A stretch of DNA of 64,000 bases from CBDDGJ01 sp965199285. Lineage in GTDB: Bacteria; Pseudomonadota; Alphaproteobacteria; RS24. The stretch lies in assembly GCA_965199285.1 (NCBI GenBank), contig OZ240687.1:496001-560000 (forward strand). The letters run 5' to 3'. Of the stretch, positions 17,663 through 26,783 are shown piece after piece. Under the pieces are notes generated by a model that was not told where the DNA came from, searched no databases, and was given only the letters and a program-made list of their open reading frames with translations. Position 1 is the stretch's first letter; each line of letters starts with the position of its first letter. The translations under genes were made by a program, and so were the position numbers.

Positions 17663-18789
17663 AATGCACGTCCTTCCAATATGTCTATTGCCTCTTTTGT
17701 TTCTGTTGCATCCATTGCCATAGGTAATAAAACCCGAAAGCTCGTATTCCCCGGCGTGGTTTCATATTCAACTATGCCGCCATGGTCGCCAATAATTTTC
17801 GCGACCAGCGCCAACCCTAAGCCGGTGCCGCCCGATTTGCTTGTCACAAAGGGGTCAAAAATATAATGCTGAATATCTGGCGGAATACCATTGCCATTAT
17901 CTGTCACCTTAAATTCGAGCGGCAGGCTCACCCGCTCGCGTTGTTTGGGAACAGCAAGTCGCACCCCCGGTCGAAACGAGGATGATATTTTTATCTCGCC
18001 ATTTTCGCGCCCCGACACCGCTTCGGCAGCATTTTTCACAAGGTTAAGAAACACTTGGATAAGCAAATCCCGCTCCCCCAATACAGGTGGCAAAGATGGA
18101 TCATAATCTTCAATAAAGCGAATATTTTCCCCAAAGCCAGTTTTGGCAAGAGTCTTTACATGTATCAGAACACTATGCATATTAACTGGTATCATCGTGC
18201 TTATCGGCGTGTCTGAAAACACTTCAAAACGGTTAACCAGTCCGGCAATCCTATCCGTCTCATCGCAAATAAGCTGGCTCAATTCTTGTTGGTGAGATGG
18301 CAAATGCGGTTCGATGAGCTGCGCCGCGCCCCGAATGCCAGAGAGCGGATTTTTAATCTCATGCGCCAGCATTGCCGACATTGCGCTTACCGAGCGCGCT
18401 GCCCCTCTATGGGTAAGCTGGCGGTCAATCTTATCGGCAATCGCCCGCGGCTGAATAACCAAAAGCGCATGAGCTTCATCGTCCAGCACCAGCGGCGCGA
18501 CTTGCAAGTCAACCATCCGACCGCTACCTGTGCGCGGGGTTGAGAGATCAATACCATATTCATTATAATGCCCCAGAGTGTTAAGGCAATTCTCAATCAG
18601 ATGATTTACCGGTGAGCCAAATGGCAAAACCATTTCCAATGTCTGGCGTTTTATATGCTCGCGGCCGGTTGCAAAAAACTCTTCGGCAGCGAGATTTGTG
18701 GTCATAATCCTGCCGCCCGCTGCAATCACCAAAATCGGTTGCGGTAGGCTTGCGAGAATCTGTTCAGCTAAAACCTGTTCAGTAACCAT
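17659..18789 (-). CDS. ntrB: Nitrogen sensor histidine kinase NtrB
   Basis: A cytosolic kinase/phosphatase that sets NtrC phosphorylation in response to PII. An N-terminal PAS domain (about 10-115) is followed by the H-box (LAHEIKNPLSG), N-box (NLVKNAAEAV) and G boxes (GNGIPPDIQ, GGTGLGLALV). ATG 18789 is preferred because it overlaps the dusB stop as TGATG, giving 376 residues; the frame is open 11 codons further upstream, inside dusB. No membrane helix is seen. Confidence 0.94.
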   Translation of the reverse strand: MVTEQVLAEQILASLPQPILVIAAGGRIMTTNLAAEEFFATGREHIKRQTLEMVLPFGSPVNHLIENCLNTLGHYNEYGIDLSTPRTGSGRMVDLQVAPLVLDDEAHALLVIQPRAIADKIDRQLTHRGAARSVSAMSAMLAHEIKNPLSGIRGAAQLIEPHLPSHQQELSQLICDETDRIAGLVNRFEVFSDTPISTMIPVNMHSVLIHVKTLAKTGFGENIRFIEDYDPSLPPVLGERDLLIQVFLNLVKNAAEAVSGRENGEIKISSSFRPGVRLAVPKQRERVSLPLEFKVTDNGNGIPPDIQHYIFDPFVTSKSGGTGLGLALVAKIIGDHGGIVEYETTPGNTSFRVLLPMAMDATETKEAIDILEGRAL

Positions 18790-19784
18790 CAAGCGGCAAT
18801 CCCTTCCCCACCTTGCAGGCAAATATGATGAATTGCTTGGCGCACCTCATCTGCCGTTTCAAGGCGGCAAATGATACCGCGTAAGTTTTGCGCGCGCGCT
18901 GGGTCTGCAAAAACATAATCGATAAAGCCTGCCACATGCTTGCGCGCCACTTTTACCCCAAGCGGCTCCCCATAAAGCGCGATGACCTCATCATACCAGC
19001 TTTGCAAGATTTTGTTTTGCTGCATTGGGCTTGGGTCTGGTAAGGATTGCCCATGCGCTAACTCATGTTCAATCTGCGCCAATAACCACGGCCGTCCAAT
19101 CGCTGCCCGCCCGACCATAACCGCATCAGCACCAGATTGTGCCAATGCTTGGCGCGCGGTTGAGGCATCACAAATATCGCCATTGACAATAACCGGAATA
19201 TTGACTGCTTGTTTTATCGCTGCAACCGCTTGCCAATCGGCTTGCCCTTTATAGAATTGGCAGCGTGTACGGCCATGAATTGTCACCATTTGCACGCCCA
19301 AATCTTCTGCCATGCGGGCAATATCAACCGCATTACGCTGATTATCATCCCAACCAAGACGGGTTTTTAATGTCACAGGCTTATCACTGCCTTTGATGGT
19401 TGCTTCAATCAATGCCCGTGCACGCGGCAGATCCCGCATTAAAGCCGCGCCCGAAGCGCCACCCGTGACACGCCGCGCCGGACAGCCCATATTTATGTCA
19501 ATAATATCCGCCCCCGCCTCACAGCCCATGCGGGCGGCAATTTCCATCCAATAAGGGTCACGCCCCGCTAATTGCAGCACGAAAGGCGATAAGCCCTGCC
19601 CATGCGCACGGCACAGCGTATCCGCTCGCGCGCGCGCCAAATCATCACTTGCCACCATTTCAGAAATAACAAGCCCTGCCCCTAAGCGGTCAACACAGCG
19701 GCGAAACGGCAAATCCGTCACCCCCGACATGGGGGCGAGAATAACCTGCCCTTTCATTGTGATATGCCCTAACTCTATGCCCAT
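18789..19784 (-). CDS. dusB: tRNA-dihydrouridine synthase (NifR3/DusB)
   Basis: This FMN enzyme reduces uridines in the tRNA D-loop. Family marks are LAPMSGVTDLPFR at the N terminus, the active-site cysteine in NMGCPARRV (near residue 100), the phosphate-binding GADAVMVGRAA and the helical C terminus. Its place at the head of the ntrBC operon, with TGATG coupling to ntrB, is the classical alphaproteobacterial nifR3-ntrB-ntrC order. Confidence 0.94.
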   Translation of the reverse strand: MGIELGHITMKGQVILAPMSGVTDLPFRRCVDRLGAGLVISEMVASDDLARARADTLCRAHGQGLSPFVLQLAGRDPYWMEIAARMGCEAGADIIDINMGCPARRVTGGASGAALMRDLPRARALIEATIKGSDKPVTLKTRLGWDDNQRNAVDIARMAEDLGVQMVTIHGRTRCQFYKGQADWQAVAAIKQAVNIPVIVNGDICDASTARQALAQSGADAVMVGRAAIGRPWLLAQIEHELAHGQSLPDPSPMQQNKILQSWYDEVIALYGEPLGVKVARKHVAGFIDYVFADPARAQNLRGIICRLETADEVRQAIHHICLQGGEGIAA

Positions 19785-19879
19785 AATTTACGCAACCTAC
19801 AGCAAAAACAAAAAATGCACAATTTTTAATCCTGTTTCGAAATCATAAATCGGCTATACTCGCACGCAAGGATACAAAG

Positions 19880-21085
19880 ATGACACAGCAAAAAACCATT
19901 GCCCTTATTGTCGCCGCCGGGCGCGGAACCCGCGCTGGCGGAGGGGTAGCAAAGCAATATCGCCCCTGCCCGTCTAATCCGCAAAAATCGGTGTTGGAAG
20001 CGACGCTTAGCTGTTTTTTAGCGCATCCACGTATTGATAATGTGCAAGTGATGATTCACCCTGATGATGAAACGCTATATCAGCAGCATATTCACCCACA
20101 TGAGAAGCTGCTACCGCCTTTATATGGCGGCGTAAGCCGTCAAGACTCGGTCTATGCGGGGCTTACTGCCCTTACCAATCAGTCGCCAGATTTTGTGCTT
20201 ATTCATGATGCAGCGCGCCCTTTTGTGAGCACTGCAATAATCCATCGAGTATTGGATGGGCTTGGTAGTGCGGTTGGGTCTATCCCCGCCATAACAGTGA
20301 AAGATAGCCTTAAGAAAGTAGAAAATAATATTATTAAACAAAACCTTAATAGAGAAAACTTATTTTATGCACAAACACCACAAGGCTTCCAATTTCAACC
20401 TATTTTGCAAGCCCATCAGACCGCCCAAACCAATAAAATAACCGAGCTTACCGATGATGCGGCGGTTGCTGAGCTTGCTGGATTATCCCTATCCATCATT
20501 GCGGGCGACAAAAATAATATAAAACTCACAACTGAAGAGGATTTTGCGCCCCCCCGCCCTTTTATGCAAACTCATACAGGCATAGGCTATGATGTTCATC
20601 GCTTTACCGAAAGTGATGCCGAGAGTGATAGCGCCACCAGCATCACCCTTTGCGGCACAGATATTCCGCATCATCGCGCTCTTATTGGCCATTCGGATGC
20701 TGATGTCGGCTTACATGCGCTCACCGATGCGCTTTATGGCGCGCTTGGGGCGGATGATATTGGCACATATTTCCCGCCTTCCGACCCGCAAAATAAAGCG
20801 CGTGCCTCGACTGATTTTCTTACCCATGCGCTGTCTTTGCTTGAAGCACGCGGCGGGGTGTTGCAGCATATTGACGTAACACTTATTTGTGAGCAACCGA
20901 AAATCGCGCCGCATAGAGAGAGAATGAAAGCGCGGCTTGCCGATATAACCGGTCTGCCGCTTTCCCATATTGGGCTAAAAGCCACCACGACGGAAGGCTT
21001 AGGATTTACCGGACGTGGCGAGGGGCTGGCAGCGCAAGCGATTGTTACCATCCTCACCCCATCAGCAGCGGATGATATAGTATGA
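19880..21085 (+). CDS. ispDF: Bifunctional IspD/IspF isoprenoid enzyme
   Basis: Two non-consecutive steps of the MEP pathway sit in one 401-residue chain. Residues 1-225 are IspD, the cytidylyltransferase (LIVAAGRGTRAGG, VLIHDAARPFV). Residues about 235-395 are IspF, the 2,4-cyclodiphosphate synthase (IGYDVHRF, LIGHSDADVGLHA with metal-binding Asp and His). The fusion is typical of alphaproteobacteria. A TATACT hexamer at 19855-19860 may be its -10 box; the matching -35 is weak. The stop overlaps the pgpA start. Confidence 0.95.
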   Translation: MTQQKTIALIVAAGRGTRAGGGVAKQYRPCPSNPQKSVLEATLSCFLAHPRIDNVQVMIHPDDETLYQQHIHPHEKLLPPLYGGVSRQDSVYAGLTALTNQSPDFVLIHDAARPFVSTAIIHRVLDGLGSAVGSIPAITVKDSLKKVENNIIKQNLNRENLFYAQTPQGFQFQPILQAHQTAQTNKITELTDDAAVAELAGLSLSIIAGDKNNIKLTTEEDFAPPRPFMQTHTGIGYDVHRFTESDAESDSATSITLCGTDIPHHRALIGHSDADVGLHALTDALYGALGADDIGTYFPPSDPQNKARASTDFLTHALSLLEARGGVLQHIDVTLICEQPKIAPHRERMKARLADITGLPLSHIGLKATTTEGLGFTGRGEGLAAQAIVTILTPSAADDIV

Positions 21086-21573
21086 TAAAATGGCATCCCC
21101 TTCCCGCATCTCTCCCCCCTACCCATCCAGCTGTTTTAATCGCTTGTTTTTTGGGGAGCGGACGGCTCACACCCGCTTCCGGCACATGGGGTTCGGCGGC
21201 GGGCTTGCTGATGGCGATGGTGGTCTGCCAATTTTTCCCCTCTACCTATCTGCTTTATTTATCGGCTATTTTCTACGCGCTTGGCATCTGGGCGTGCCGC
21301 GTCTGGTTGGCGCATGAGGATGATAAAGACCCGCAAATCATCGTCATTGATGAAGTGGCGGGGCTTTGCCTGTGCTTAGGGCTTATCCCCTTTTCGCCGC
21401 TCAATTTCTTTTTGGGGTTTTGCTTGTTTCGCTTTTTCGATATTCTAAAGCCGTGGCCAATCAGCCTGATTGACCGAAAACTCTCTGGCGCAACCGGCAT
21501 TATGCTGGATGATATGCTGGCAGGTCTATGGGCGGTGCTTACATTTATCGCTGTACAAATTATTATAATATGA
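21082..21573 (+). CDS. pgpA: Phosphatidylglycerophosphatase A
   Basis: PgpA removes phosphate from phosphatidylglycerophosphate to give phosphatidylglycerol. The 163-residue protein has several membrane helices and the family sequences GSGRLTPASGTWGSA, VIDEVAGLCLCL and RFFDILKPWPI. It is coupled to ispDF by an ATGA overlap and followed closely by the cinA-type gene, a common alphaproteobacterial order. Confidence 0.92.
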   Translation: MIKWHPLPASLPPTHPAVLIACFLGSGRLTPASGTWGSAAGLLMAMVVCQFFPSTYLLYLSAIFYALGIWACRVWLAHEDDKDPQIIVIDEVAGLCLCLGLIPFSPLNFFLGFCLFRFFDILKPWPISLIDRKLSGATGIMLDDMLAGLWAVLTFIAVQIIII

Positions 21574-21580
21574 GGTTATC

Positions 21581-22078
21581 ATGGAGTCTCTTTATCCCCT
21601 TCCCCTTTATCAAAAAGCCGAAACGCTTTTGGATATATGTAAGCAAAAAAAATGGCGGGTGGCGACGGCCGAAAGCTGTACCGGCGGATTAATTTCTGGT
21701 CTGCTTACCGAAGTACCAGGCTCATCGATGGTGATTGGGCGCAGCTTTGTCACCTATTCCAATCGCGCCAAGCATGAAATTTTGGGGGTTGAGGCAGAAT
21801 GCCTTACCAAATATGGCGCGGTGAGCGAGGAAGTGGTAAGCAAAATGGCGGAAAACACGCTTGCCATGACAAGCGCAAAATTGACGATTGCGGTTTCAGG
21901 CATTGCCGGACCAGGTGGCGGCAGTGCCGAAAAGCCGGTTGGCACTGTCCATATGGCAAGCGCGACCGAAGATGAAACCATCCATATTTGTCATCAATTT
22001 GGCGAAATAGGCCGCGCCCAAACCCGCATGGCAAGTGTCGATGCAGCGCTGGATATGCTGCTGGCACGCGTCACTTAA
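21581..22078 (+). CDS. pncC: CinA C-terminal-type nicotinamide-nucleotide amidohydrolase
   Basis: This stand-alone 165-residue CinA C-terminal domain is of the kind that deamidates NMN in pyridine nucleotide recycling. Visible motifs are TAESCTGGLISGLLTEVPGSS (split here for length: TAESCTGG, LLTEVPGSS), the YSNRAK segment, GAVSEEV and AVSGIAGPGGG. It lacks the N-terminal MoaB-like domain of full CinA, which is normal in proteobacteria. An AT-rich inverted repeat at 22071-22091 between it and the convergent nitroreductase may be a weak shared terminator. Confidence 0.9.
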   Translation: MESLYPLPLYQKAETLLDICKQKKWRVATAESCTGGLISGLLTEVPGSSMVIGRSFVTYSNRAKHEILGVEAECLTKYGAVSEEVVSKMAENTLAMTSAKLTIAVSGIAGPGGGSAEKPVGTVHMASATEDETIHICHQFGEIGRAQTRMASVDAALDMLLARVT

Positions 22079-22097
22079 TGCCAAATTAAGTGATATA

Positions 22098-22766
22098 TTA
22101 TTCCGTAAAACTTGCAATATCCTCCAGCGCGGCGCGGGGCTGTTTGAGATTATTAATCGCTTCTGCCTCATCCCGATAGCCAAAAGAAATGCCGCATAAA
22201 ATCGCATTCTCTTGCGGGATTGGGGCAAACGCCCTCACCGCATCGGGAAAAGCAGCCAACGCCCCTTGCGGGATTGACGCAATACCGCGCTCTTCGAATA
22301 AGAGCAAAATTGATTGCAAGAAAATACCCAAATCAATCGCATTGGCGCGATGCATGGTTTGCGGCATGGAAATAAAAGCCACATGCGGCGCGCCGAAAAA
22401 ACGCCAATTTAACAGCGCCACCTCTTTGCGCGCCGGCGCATCTTCCCGCCCAATACCAAGCGCATCATAATAATGATAGGCGCATTCATATTGCCGGTCT
22501 TTATGAACACCATGCAAGCCTTTCCCACCGGGTGGAAAAAAGGGATGCGGTTGCACCCCTGCCGCCATTTGCGCAAAAATATGCGCTTCGAGATTCTGCC
22601 GCGCCGCACCAGAAACAATCGCAATATGCCATGGTTGCGTATTGCTGTTAGAGGGCGCGAGACGAGCAAGATCAATCACCTCACGAATGACCTCTTGCGG
22701 CACGTCTTGCTTTTTGAAAGCGCGCGCCGAGCGGCGATTTTTAAGCGCGTCGCTAACACTCATCAT
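22098..22766 (-). CDS. Nitroreductase family flavoprotein
   Basis: This 222-residue FMN enzyme of the nitroreductase fold reduces nitroaromatics, quinones or enones with NAD(P)H. The N terminus has the FMN-binding RRSARAF motif and SNTQPWHIAIV; the C terminus has GISFGYRDE. Its ATG overlaps the stop of the upstream nitronate monooxygenase-like gene, so the pair are expressed together. A natural substrate cannot be assigned. Confidence 0.88.
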   Translation of the reverse strand: MMSVSDALKNRRSARAFKKQDVPQEVIREVIDLARLAPSNSNTQPWHIAIVSGAARQNLEAHIFAQMAAGVQPHPFFPPGGKGLHGVHKDRQYECAYHYYDALGIGREDAPARKEVALLNWRFFGAPHVAFISMPQTMHRANAIDLGIFLQSILLLFEERGIASIPQGALAAFPDAVRAFAPIPQENAILCGISFGYRDEAEAINNLKQPRAALEDIASFTE

Positions 22767-23707
22767 GCCAGCACCATTTTTTGCTGTTGGCGCGCCGCCT
22801 CATATTCGGCAATAATGCGCTGGCAAATATCATGCGCGCTTTCGCGTTTCTTCACCATACCAACCCCGTGACCGGCGGAATAAATATTTGAATATTTTTT
22901 TGCAGCTTCCGTGCTGTCGATAATTTCACCGGGGCGAATAACCGCCAAATCATCCGGCTCAATCCCCGCCGCGCGCAAACTAGGGATAAGAAAATTCGCA
23001 GGCGCGCCATCTAATGCGGCGGTATAAAAAACATCATTTGCTCTACATTGAAACATCGCATCACGGCAGTCATCTGTTGCGAGGCTTTCCTCACAAGCGA
23101 TAAAGCGCGTGCCCATATAAGCAAACTGCCCGCCCATGGTTTGGGCGGCCAGTACATCTTGTCCCGTGCTTAACCCACCAGAAACAATAATCGGCTTGTC
23201 GGTCACTTCCCGAATTTCATTTAACAACGCAAAAGGGTTAAGGCTACCCGTATGCCCCCCAGCCCCACCGCATACCGCGATCACCGCATCAGCACCGGCT
23301 TGGGTTGCTTTTTCGGCATGGCGAGCGGAAGCGACATCATGAAATGCGAGCCCGCCATAATCATGGATACGATCAAAAATATCATCCGGCGCACCTTTTG
23401 AGGTTAAGATCACCGGCACTTTATGTTTGATGCAAAGCGCCAAATCCCCTTGCATCCGTTTATTGGTGGGATGCACGACGAGGTTCACCGCCCAAGGCGC
23501 GGGGTTATCGAACGTGGCTAATCCCTCTTCCATCTCCACCAACCAATCGGCAAACACCTCCCGCGTGCGGGTTGAATGGGCGGGAAAACTTCCCATCACC
23601 CCATTCGCACAGCACGCCAGCGCCATTGCCGGTGATGAGATCAAAAACATTGGCGCGGCAATCAACGGAATACGTAACGTGCCCTTAAAGCTAACATCAA
23701 AATTCAT
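22763..23707 (-). CDS. Nitronate monooxygenase-like FMN oxidoreductase
   Basis: A TIM-barrel FMN enzyme of the 2-nitropropane dioxygenase family. The phosphate-binding GGAGGHTG and SGGLSTGQDVLAAQTMGG stretches and MGTRFIACEES are the family core. Members oxidise alkyl nitronates or act as NAD(P)H:quinone or enoyl reductases. Length (314) is normal. It lies between the MmgE/PrpD gene (14 bp away) and the nitroreductase in a likely four-gene operon read leftwards from 26678. Confidence 0.87.
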   Translation of the reverse strand: MNFDVSFKGTLRIPLIAAPMFLISSPAMALACCANGVMGSFPAHSTRTREVFADWLVEMEEGLATFDNPAPWAVNLVVHPTNKRMQGDLALCIKHKVPVILTSKGAPDDIFDRIHDYGGLAFHDVASARHAEKATQAGADAVIAVCGGAGGHTGSLNPFALLNEIREVTDKPIIVSGGLSTGQDVLAAQTMGGQFAYMGTRFIACEESLATDDCRDAMFQCRANDVFYTAALDGAPANFLIPSLRAAGIEPDDLAVIRPGEIIDSTEAAKKYSNIYSAGHGVGMVKKRESAHDICQRIIAEYEAARQQQKMVLA

Positions 23708-23720
23708 CTATCTTCCCTCG

Positions 23721-25052
23721 TTAAGCTGTTGCGGCAATATCCATAATTTCATGAATATGTGCGAGCGATTCAATATTCATAATTTTATCGCATAGATTAT
23801 CGGCGCGCGGCGCATCAAGAAACGCGCCTGCCATAGATTTGAATTTCGCTTTCAATTTTTCTTCCTGCGCATTTTTATCCTCTAGCGGGGTGGAGATATT
23901 TTTTTCAATTTCAACCGCCCCATCCGCGCTAGTGAAAACAAGCCGCGCATAGAGGCCATCTAATCCATGCCCATCTTCACCATATACGGTGATTTTTTGC
24001 CGCATCGTGATAAGCGCTTGATCCTTCACCATCGCATCAGAAAAATTTTCTAAGCCTGCCGTATCAACCCCCATTGCAGCCATGGCGATGGTTTGCCGCA
24101 GGCTGAATTTCGCCTCCAACCCCTGTTGCGGATCAGCAATATTTGCCATATCCAAAACCATTTTGGGAACATAAACATCGATGGATTGAATATCATCACT
24201 ATCATGGTCGCGCTTGTAATCAAGCATTGCTTCAATCGCCGAATGCGTACCATAACAAGCGGCATGATATTTGAATGTGGTGTTTTGAATTTGCTCCCCA
24301 AATCCATCAAGTTTTATCGCAACGGTTTCTTCGCCGCCGCCGAAAACATGTTTGAAGCCTTGCTTTGCTTCCAGCCCATCAGTGCGTGAATCAAACCCGC
24401 GCTTTACAAGCCGTGCTGCCAGCAACCCATTTGCTGCCGCTTTGCCAGCATGAAACGGCTTGCCCATTGTTCCAAACATTGCTTTAAGTCCGGCTGATTG
24501 GGTGGCGGCAAGCGATAGAGTGCGGGCGATTTCATCAACCGAAAAATCCAGCAAATAGCTGGCGGCGGCGGCAGCGCCAAATGTCCCGATTGTGCCGGTT
24601 GCATGAAACCCACCAGAATAATGCTGTACGCCAGTATAGCGTCCCATCATCGCTTCGGTTTCATGACCCGCAATAATGGCACGCAAAATATCTTCGCCAC
24701 CACTGCCCAATTCTTCCGCCAGCGCAATCACAACCGGCATCACAGATACGCTCGGATGCCCCATCATCATCGTGCTATTATCATCATAATCAAGCGCATG
24801 ACCAGCAGTGCCATTTATCAATGCCGCATCGACCATATTTGCCGTTTCAGTGCGCCCGACCAATCGGCACATGCCGGCATTTGAGTGCGCAAGCTCACCG
24901 GCGACAATATCGGTAACCGGCTCATGCGCGCCTGCCAGGCTACAGCCGAACCAATCGAGCAAACATTGGCGCGCCACTTGCCGCGACTTATCGGCAATTT
25001 CAATATGATGTAAAGCATGAATTTTCTTTGCTAACCCACTTGTAGAACTCAT
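23721..25052 (-). CDS. MmgE/PrpD family protein
   Basis: The family contains 2-methylcitrate dehydratase and cis-aconitate decarboxylase, plus many members of unknown reaction. Recognisable parts are HALDYDDNSTMMMGHPSVSVMPV, shown here as HALDYDD and GHPSVSVMPV, which carry active-site residues, and FKYHAACYGTHSAIEAM in the middle (YHAACYGTH). At 443 residues the length is normal. No prpB or prpC lies nearby, so the methylcitrate cycle is unlikely; a dehydratase acting on another hydroxy acid is more plausible. Only 3 bp separate it from the upstream GMC gene. Confidence 0.85.
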   Translation of the reverse strand: MSSTSGLAKKIHALHHIEIADKSRQVARQCLLDWFGCSLAGAHEPVTDIVAGELAHSNAGMCRLVGRTETANMVDAALINGTAGHALDYDDNSTMMMGHPSVSVMPVVIALAEELGSGGEDILRAIIAGHETEAMMGRYTGVQHYSGGFHATGTIGTFGAAAAASYLLDFSVDEIARTLSLAATQSAGLKAMFGTMGKPFHAGKAAANGLLAARLVKRGFDSRTDGLEAKQGFKHVFGGGEETVAIKLDGFGEQIQNTTFKYHAACYGTHSAIEAMLDYKRDHDSDDIQSIDVYVPKMVLDMANIADPQQGLEAKFSLRQTIAMAAMGVDTAGLENFSDAMVKDQALITMRQKITVYGEDGHGLDGLYARLVFTSADGAVEIEKNISTPLEDKNAQEEKLKAKFKSMAGAFLDAPRADNLCDKIMNIESLAHIHEIMDIAATA

Positions 25053-25055
25053 ATT

Positions 25056-26678
25056 TCAGTCTCCTTTTAAAATCAGGCTTGCGCCTTTTTCACCAATCGC
25101 AATAGAGGGCGCATTGGTATTTCCTGATGTGATCACCGGCATGATAGACGCGTCAATCACCCGCAAATTTTTAACCCCGTGAACCCGCAATTTATCATCA
25201 ACCACGGCGGCTTTATCATCTCCCATTTTACAAGTTCCAACCGGATGATAAACGGTTTGCGCTGTTTTGCGAATATAATCCTCCAGCTCATCATCGCTTT
25301 GTAAATCTATGCCGGGTTCCAGCTCACAATCCATAATTTCTTTTAACGGGCTTTCTCGTAAAATATCCCGCACTTTGCGCAACCCCCGTATCAGCACTTG
25401 CACATCTTCCGCCTCAGCGAGATAATTTGGTTGCACTGCCGGTTGCCCAAAGGGATCAGATGATTTGATAAGCACCGTGCCGCGACTTAACGGGCGCACC
25501 TGAATGGCCGAAGCCATAAACCCCGGATATTTATCAATGATCATATCTGTACCCTCGACAGAAAACGAAAACGGCCGAAACGCGATCTGGCAATCAGGCC
25601 GGTTTAACCCTTCAGAAGAACGGATAAAGCCATTAATCTCAGAAGAAGACACCGTCATCGCGCCTTTGCGAAACAAAAACCAGCGCAACACTTCCAGCGC
25701 TAATTTAGGTGTGGAGTTCAAAACTTGATTAAGCGTTTTTTCACCCTCAACCAAGCGCGCCTTTACATGCGCAAATAGATGATCCTGCAAATTCTGCCCG
25801 ACCCCGCTCAGATTATGCACCACATCTATGCCATATTGTTTGAGATGCTTTGCGTCACCAATACCAGATAATTGCAATATTTGCGGCGAGCCAAGCGCAC
25901 CGGCGCTTAGAATAATTTCACGATTGCCAAAAACCTGCCGTTTATCACGACCATGCTGAAATTCAACCCCAATCGCTTTTTTGCCGTCACATAAAAGCCG
26001 CGTGACATGCGCATCTGCTTGCACCTTTAGATTTTGCCGTGCCTCTGCTTCATCCAGATAAGCGCGGGTGGTCGATGCGCGTGCGCCATTGCTGACCGTC
26101 GCATGGCTCATATCAATCCCTTCCTGATGACCGGAATTAATATCCTGATTATGCGCAATGCCTGCATTCCACGCCGCTTGCAGAAATTTTAGTGTGACCG
26201 GGCTGCTCGGTTCGATTTTCGAGATAGCGAGTTTACCGCCCGTGCTATGAGCCTCATTTTCGCCGCCATGATAGTCTTCATTAATTTTGAAAAAGGGCAA
26301 CATGTCTTTATACGCCCAGCCCTTATTGCCAAGCTCCGCCCAATGGTCAAAATCTTCCGGCTGCCCGCGCACATAAATCATCCCATTAATCGCGCTTGAT
26401 CCGCCCAAAACGCGGCCGCGCCCCAAATCAATTTGCCGCCCATAAATACCCTTACAAGGCTCGGTGATGGTGTGCCAATTCACATCCTTACGGGGAAGAA
26501 TTTTCGAAATTCCGGCCGGGATTTTATGCCAGATGCTTTTATCGCGCCCGCCTGCTTCCAGCAATAAAACGCTGGTGTTCGGGTTTTCTGATAAGCGATT
26601 GGCCAACACATTACCAGCCGAACCAGCGCCGATAATAATATAATCAAATCTGTCTTCCATATAATAAAGATTAGCCAT
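25056..26678 (-). CDS. GMC oxidoreductase, choline/alcohol dehydrogenase-like
   Basis: This 540-residue FAD enzyme oxidises alcohols to aldehydes. The N-terminal Rossmann motif is IIGAGSAGNVLANRL; the first PROSITE GMC region is GRGRVLGGSSAINGM; the active-site His is in YHPVGTCKMG; the second conserved His/Asn position is in SGNTNAPSIAIGEKG. No signal peptide is seen. ATG 26660 (MEDRFDY) is an alternative start. It heads the leftward operon GMC-PrpD-NMO-nitroreductase and is divergent from the CoA-transferase operon. Confidence 0.9.
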   Translation of the reverse strand: MANLYYMEDRFDYIIIGAGSAGNVLANRLSENPNTSVLLLEAGGRDKSIWHKIPAGISKILPRKDVNWHTITEPCKGIYGRQIDLGRGRVLGGSSAINGMIYVRGQPEDFDHWAELGNKGWAYKDMLPFFKINEDYHGGENEAHSTGGKLAISKIEPSSPVTLKFLQAAWNAGIAHNQDINSGHQEGIDMSHATVSNGARASTTRAYLDEAEARQNLKVQADAHVTRLLCDGKKAIGVEFQHGRDKRQVFGNREIILSAGALGSPQILQLSGIGDAKHLKQYGIDVVHNLSGVGQNLQDHLFAHVKARLVEGEKTLNQVLNSTPKLALEVLRWFLFRKGAMTVSSSEINGFIRSSEGLNRPDCQIAFRPFSFSVEGTDMIIDKYPGFMASAIQVRPLSRGTVLIKSSDPFGQPAVQPNYLAEAEDVQVLIRGLRKVRDILRESPLKEIMDCELEPGIDLQSDDELEDYIRKTAQTVYHPVGTCKMGDDKAAVVDDKLRVHGVKNLRVIDASIMPVITSGNTNAPSIAIGEKGASLILKGD

Positions 26679-26720
26679 TTGCGCCTAGCTGTCGAGCGCT
26701 AAAACCTATCCACAAAAACC

Positions 26721-26734
26721 ATCACATATGTAAT
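26721..26734. promoter_or_regulatory. Candidate operator, site 1 (14-bp near-palindrome)
   Basis: ATCACATATGTAAT differs from its own reverse complement only at positions 3 and 12. It sits in the 105-bp gap between two divergent catabolic operons. A copy with one difference (ATCACATATATAAT) lies in the divergent gap at 36014-36027. An IclR-type regulator encoded between them is the obvious candidate binder; this is inference. Confidence 0.42.
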
Positions 26735-26783
26735 TGCTAATCAGTTATAGCTTGCCTAATGTTTATGCGAAGGAGAGATCATT

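Noticed and set aside
22071..22091. Strong bidirectional terminator between pncC and the nitroreductase
   Set aside because: The inverted repeat is AT-only in its stem and lacks a clear T run, so it was noted but not listed as a feature.
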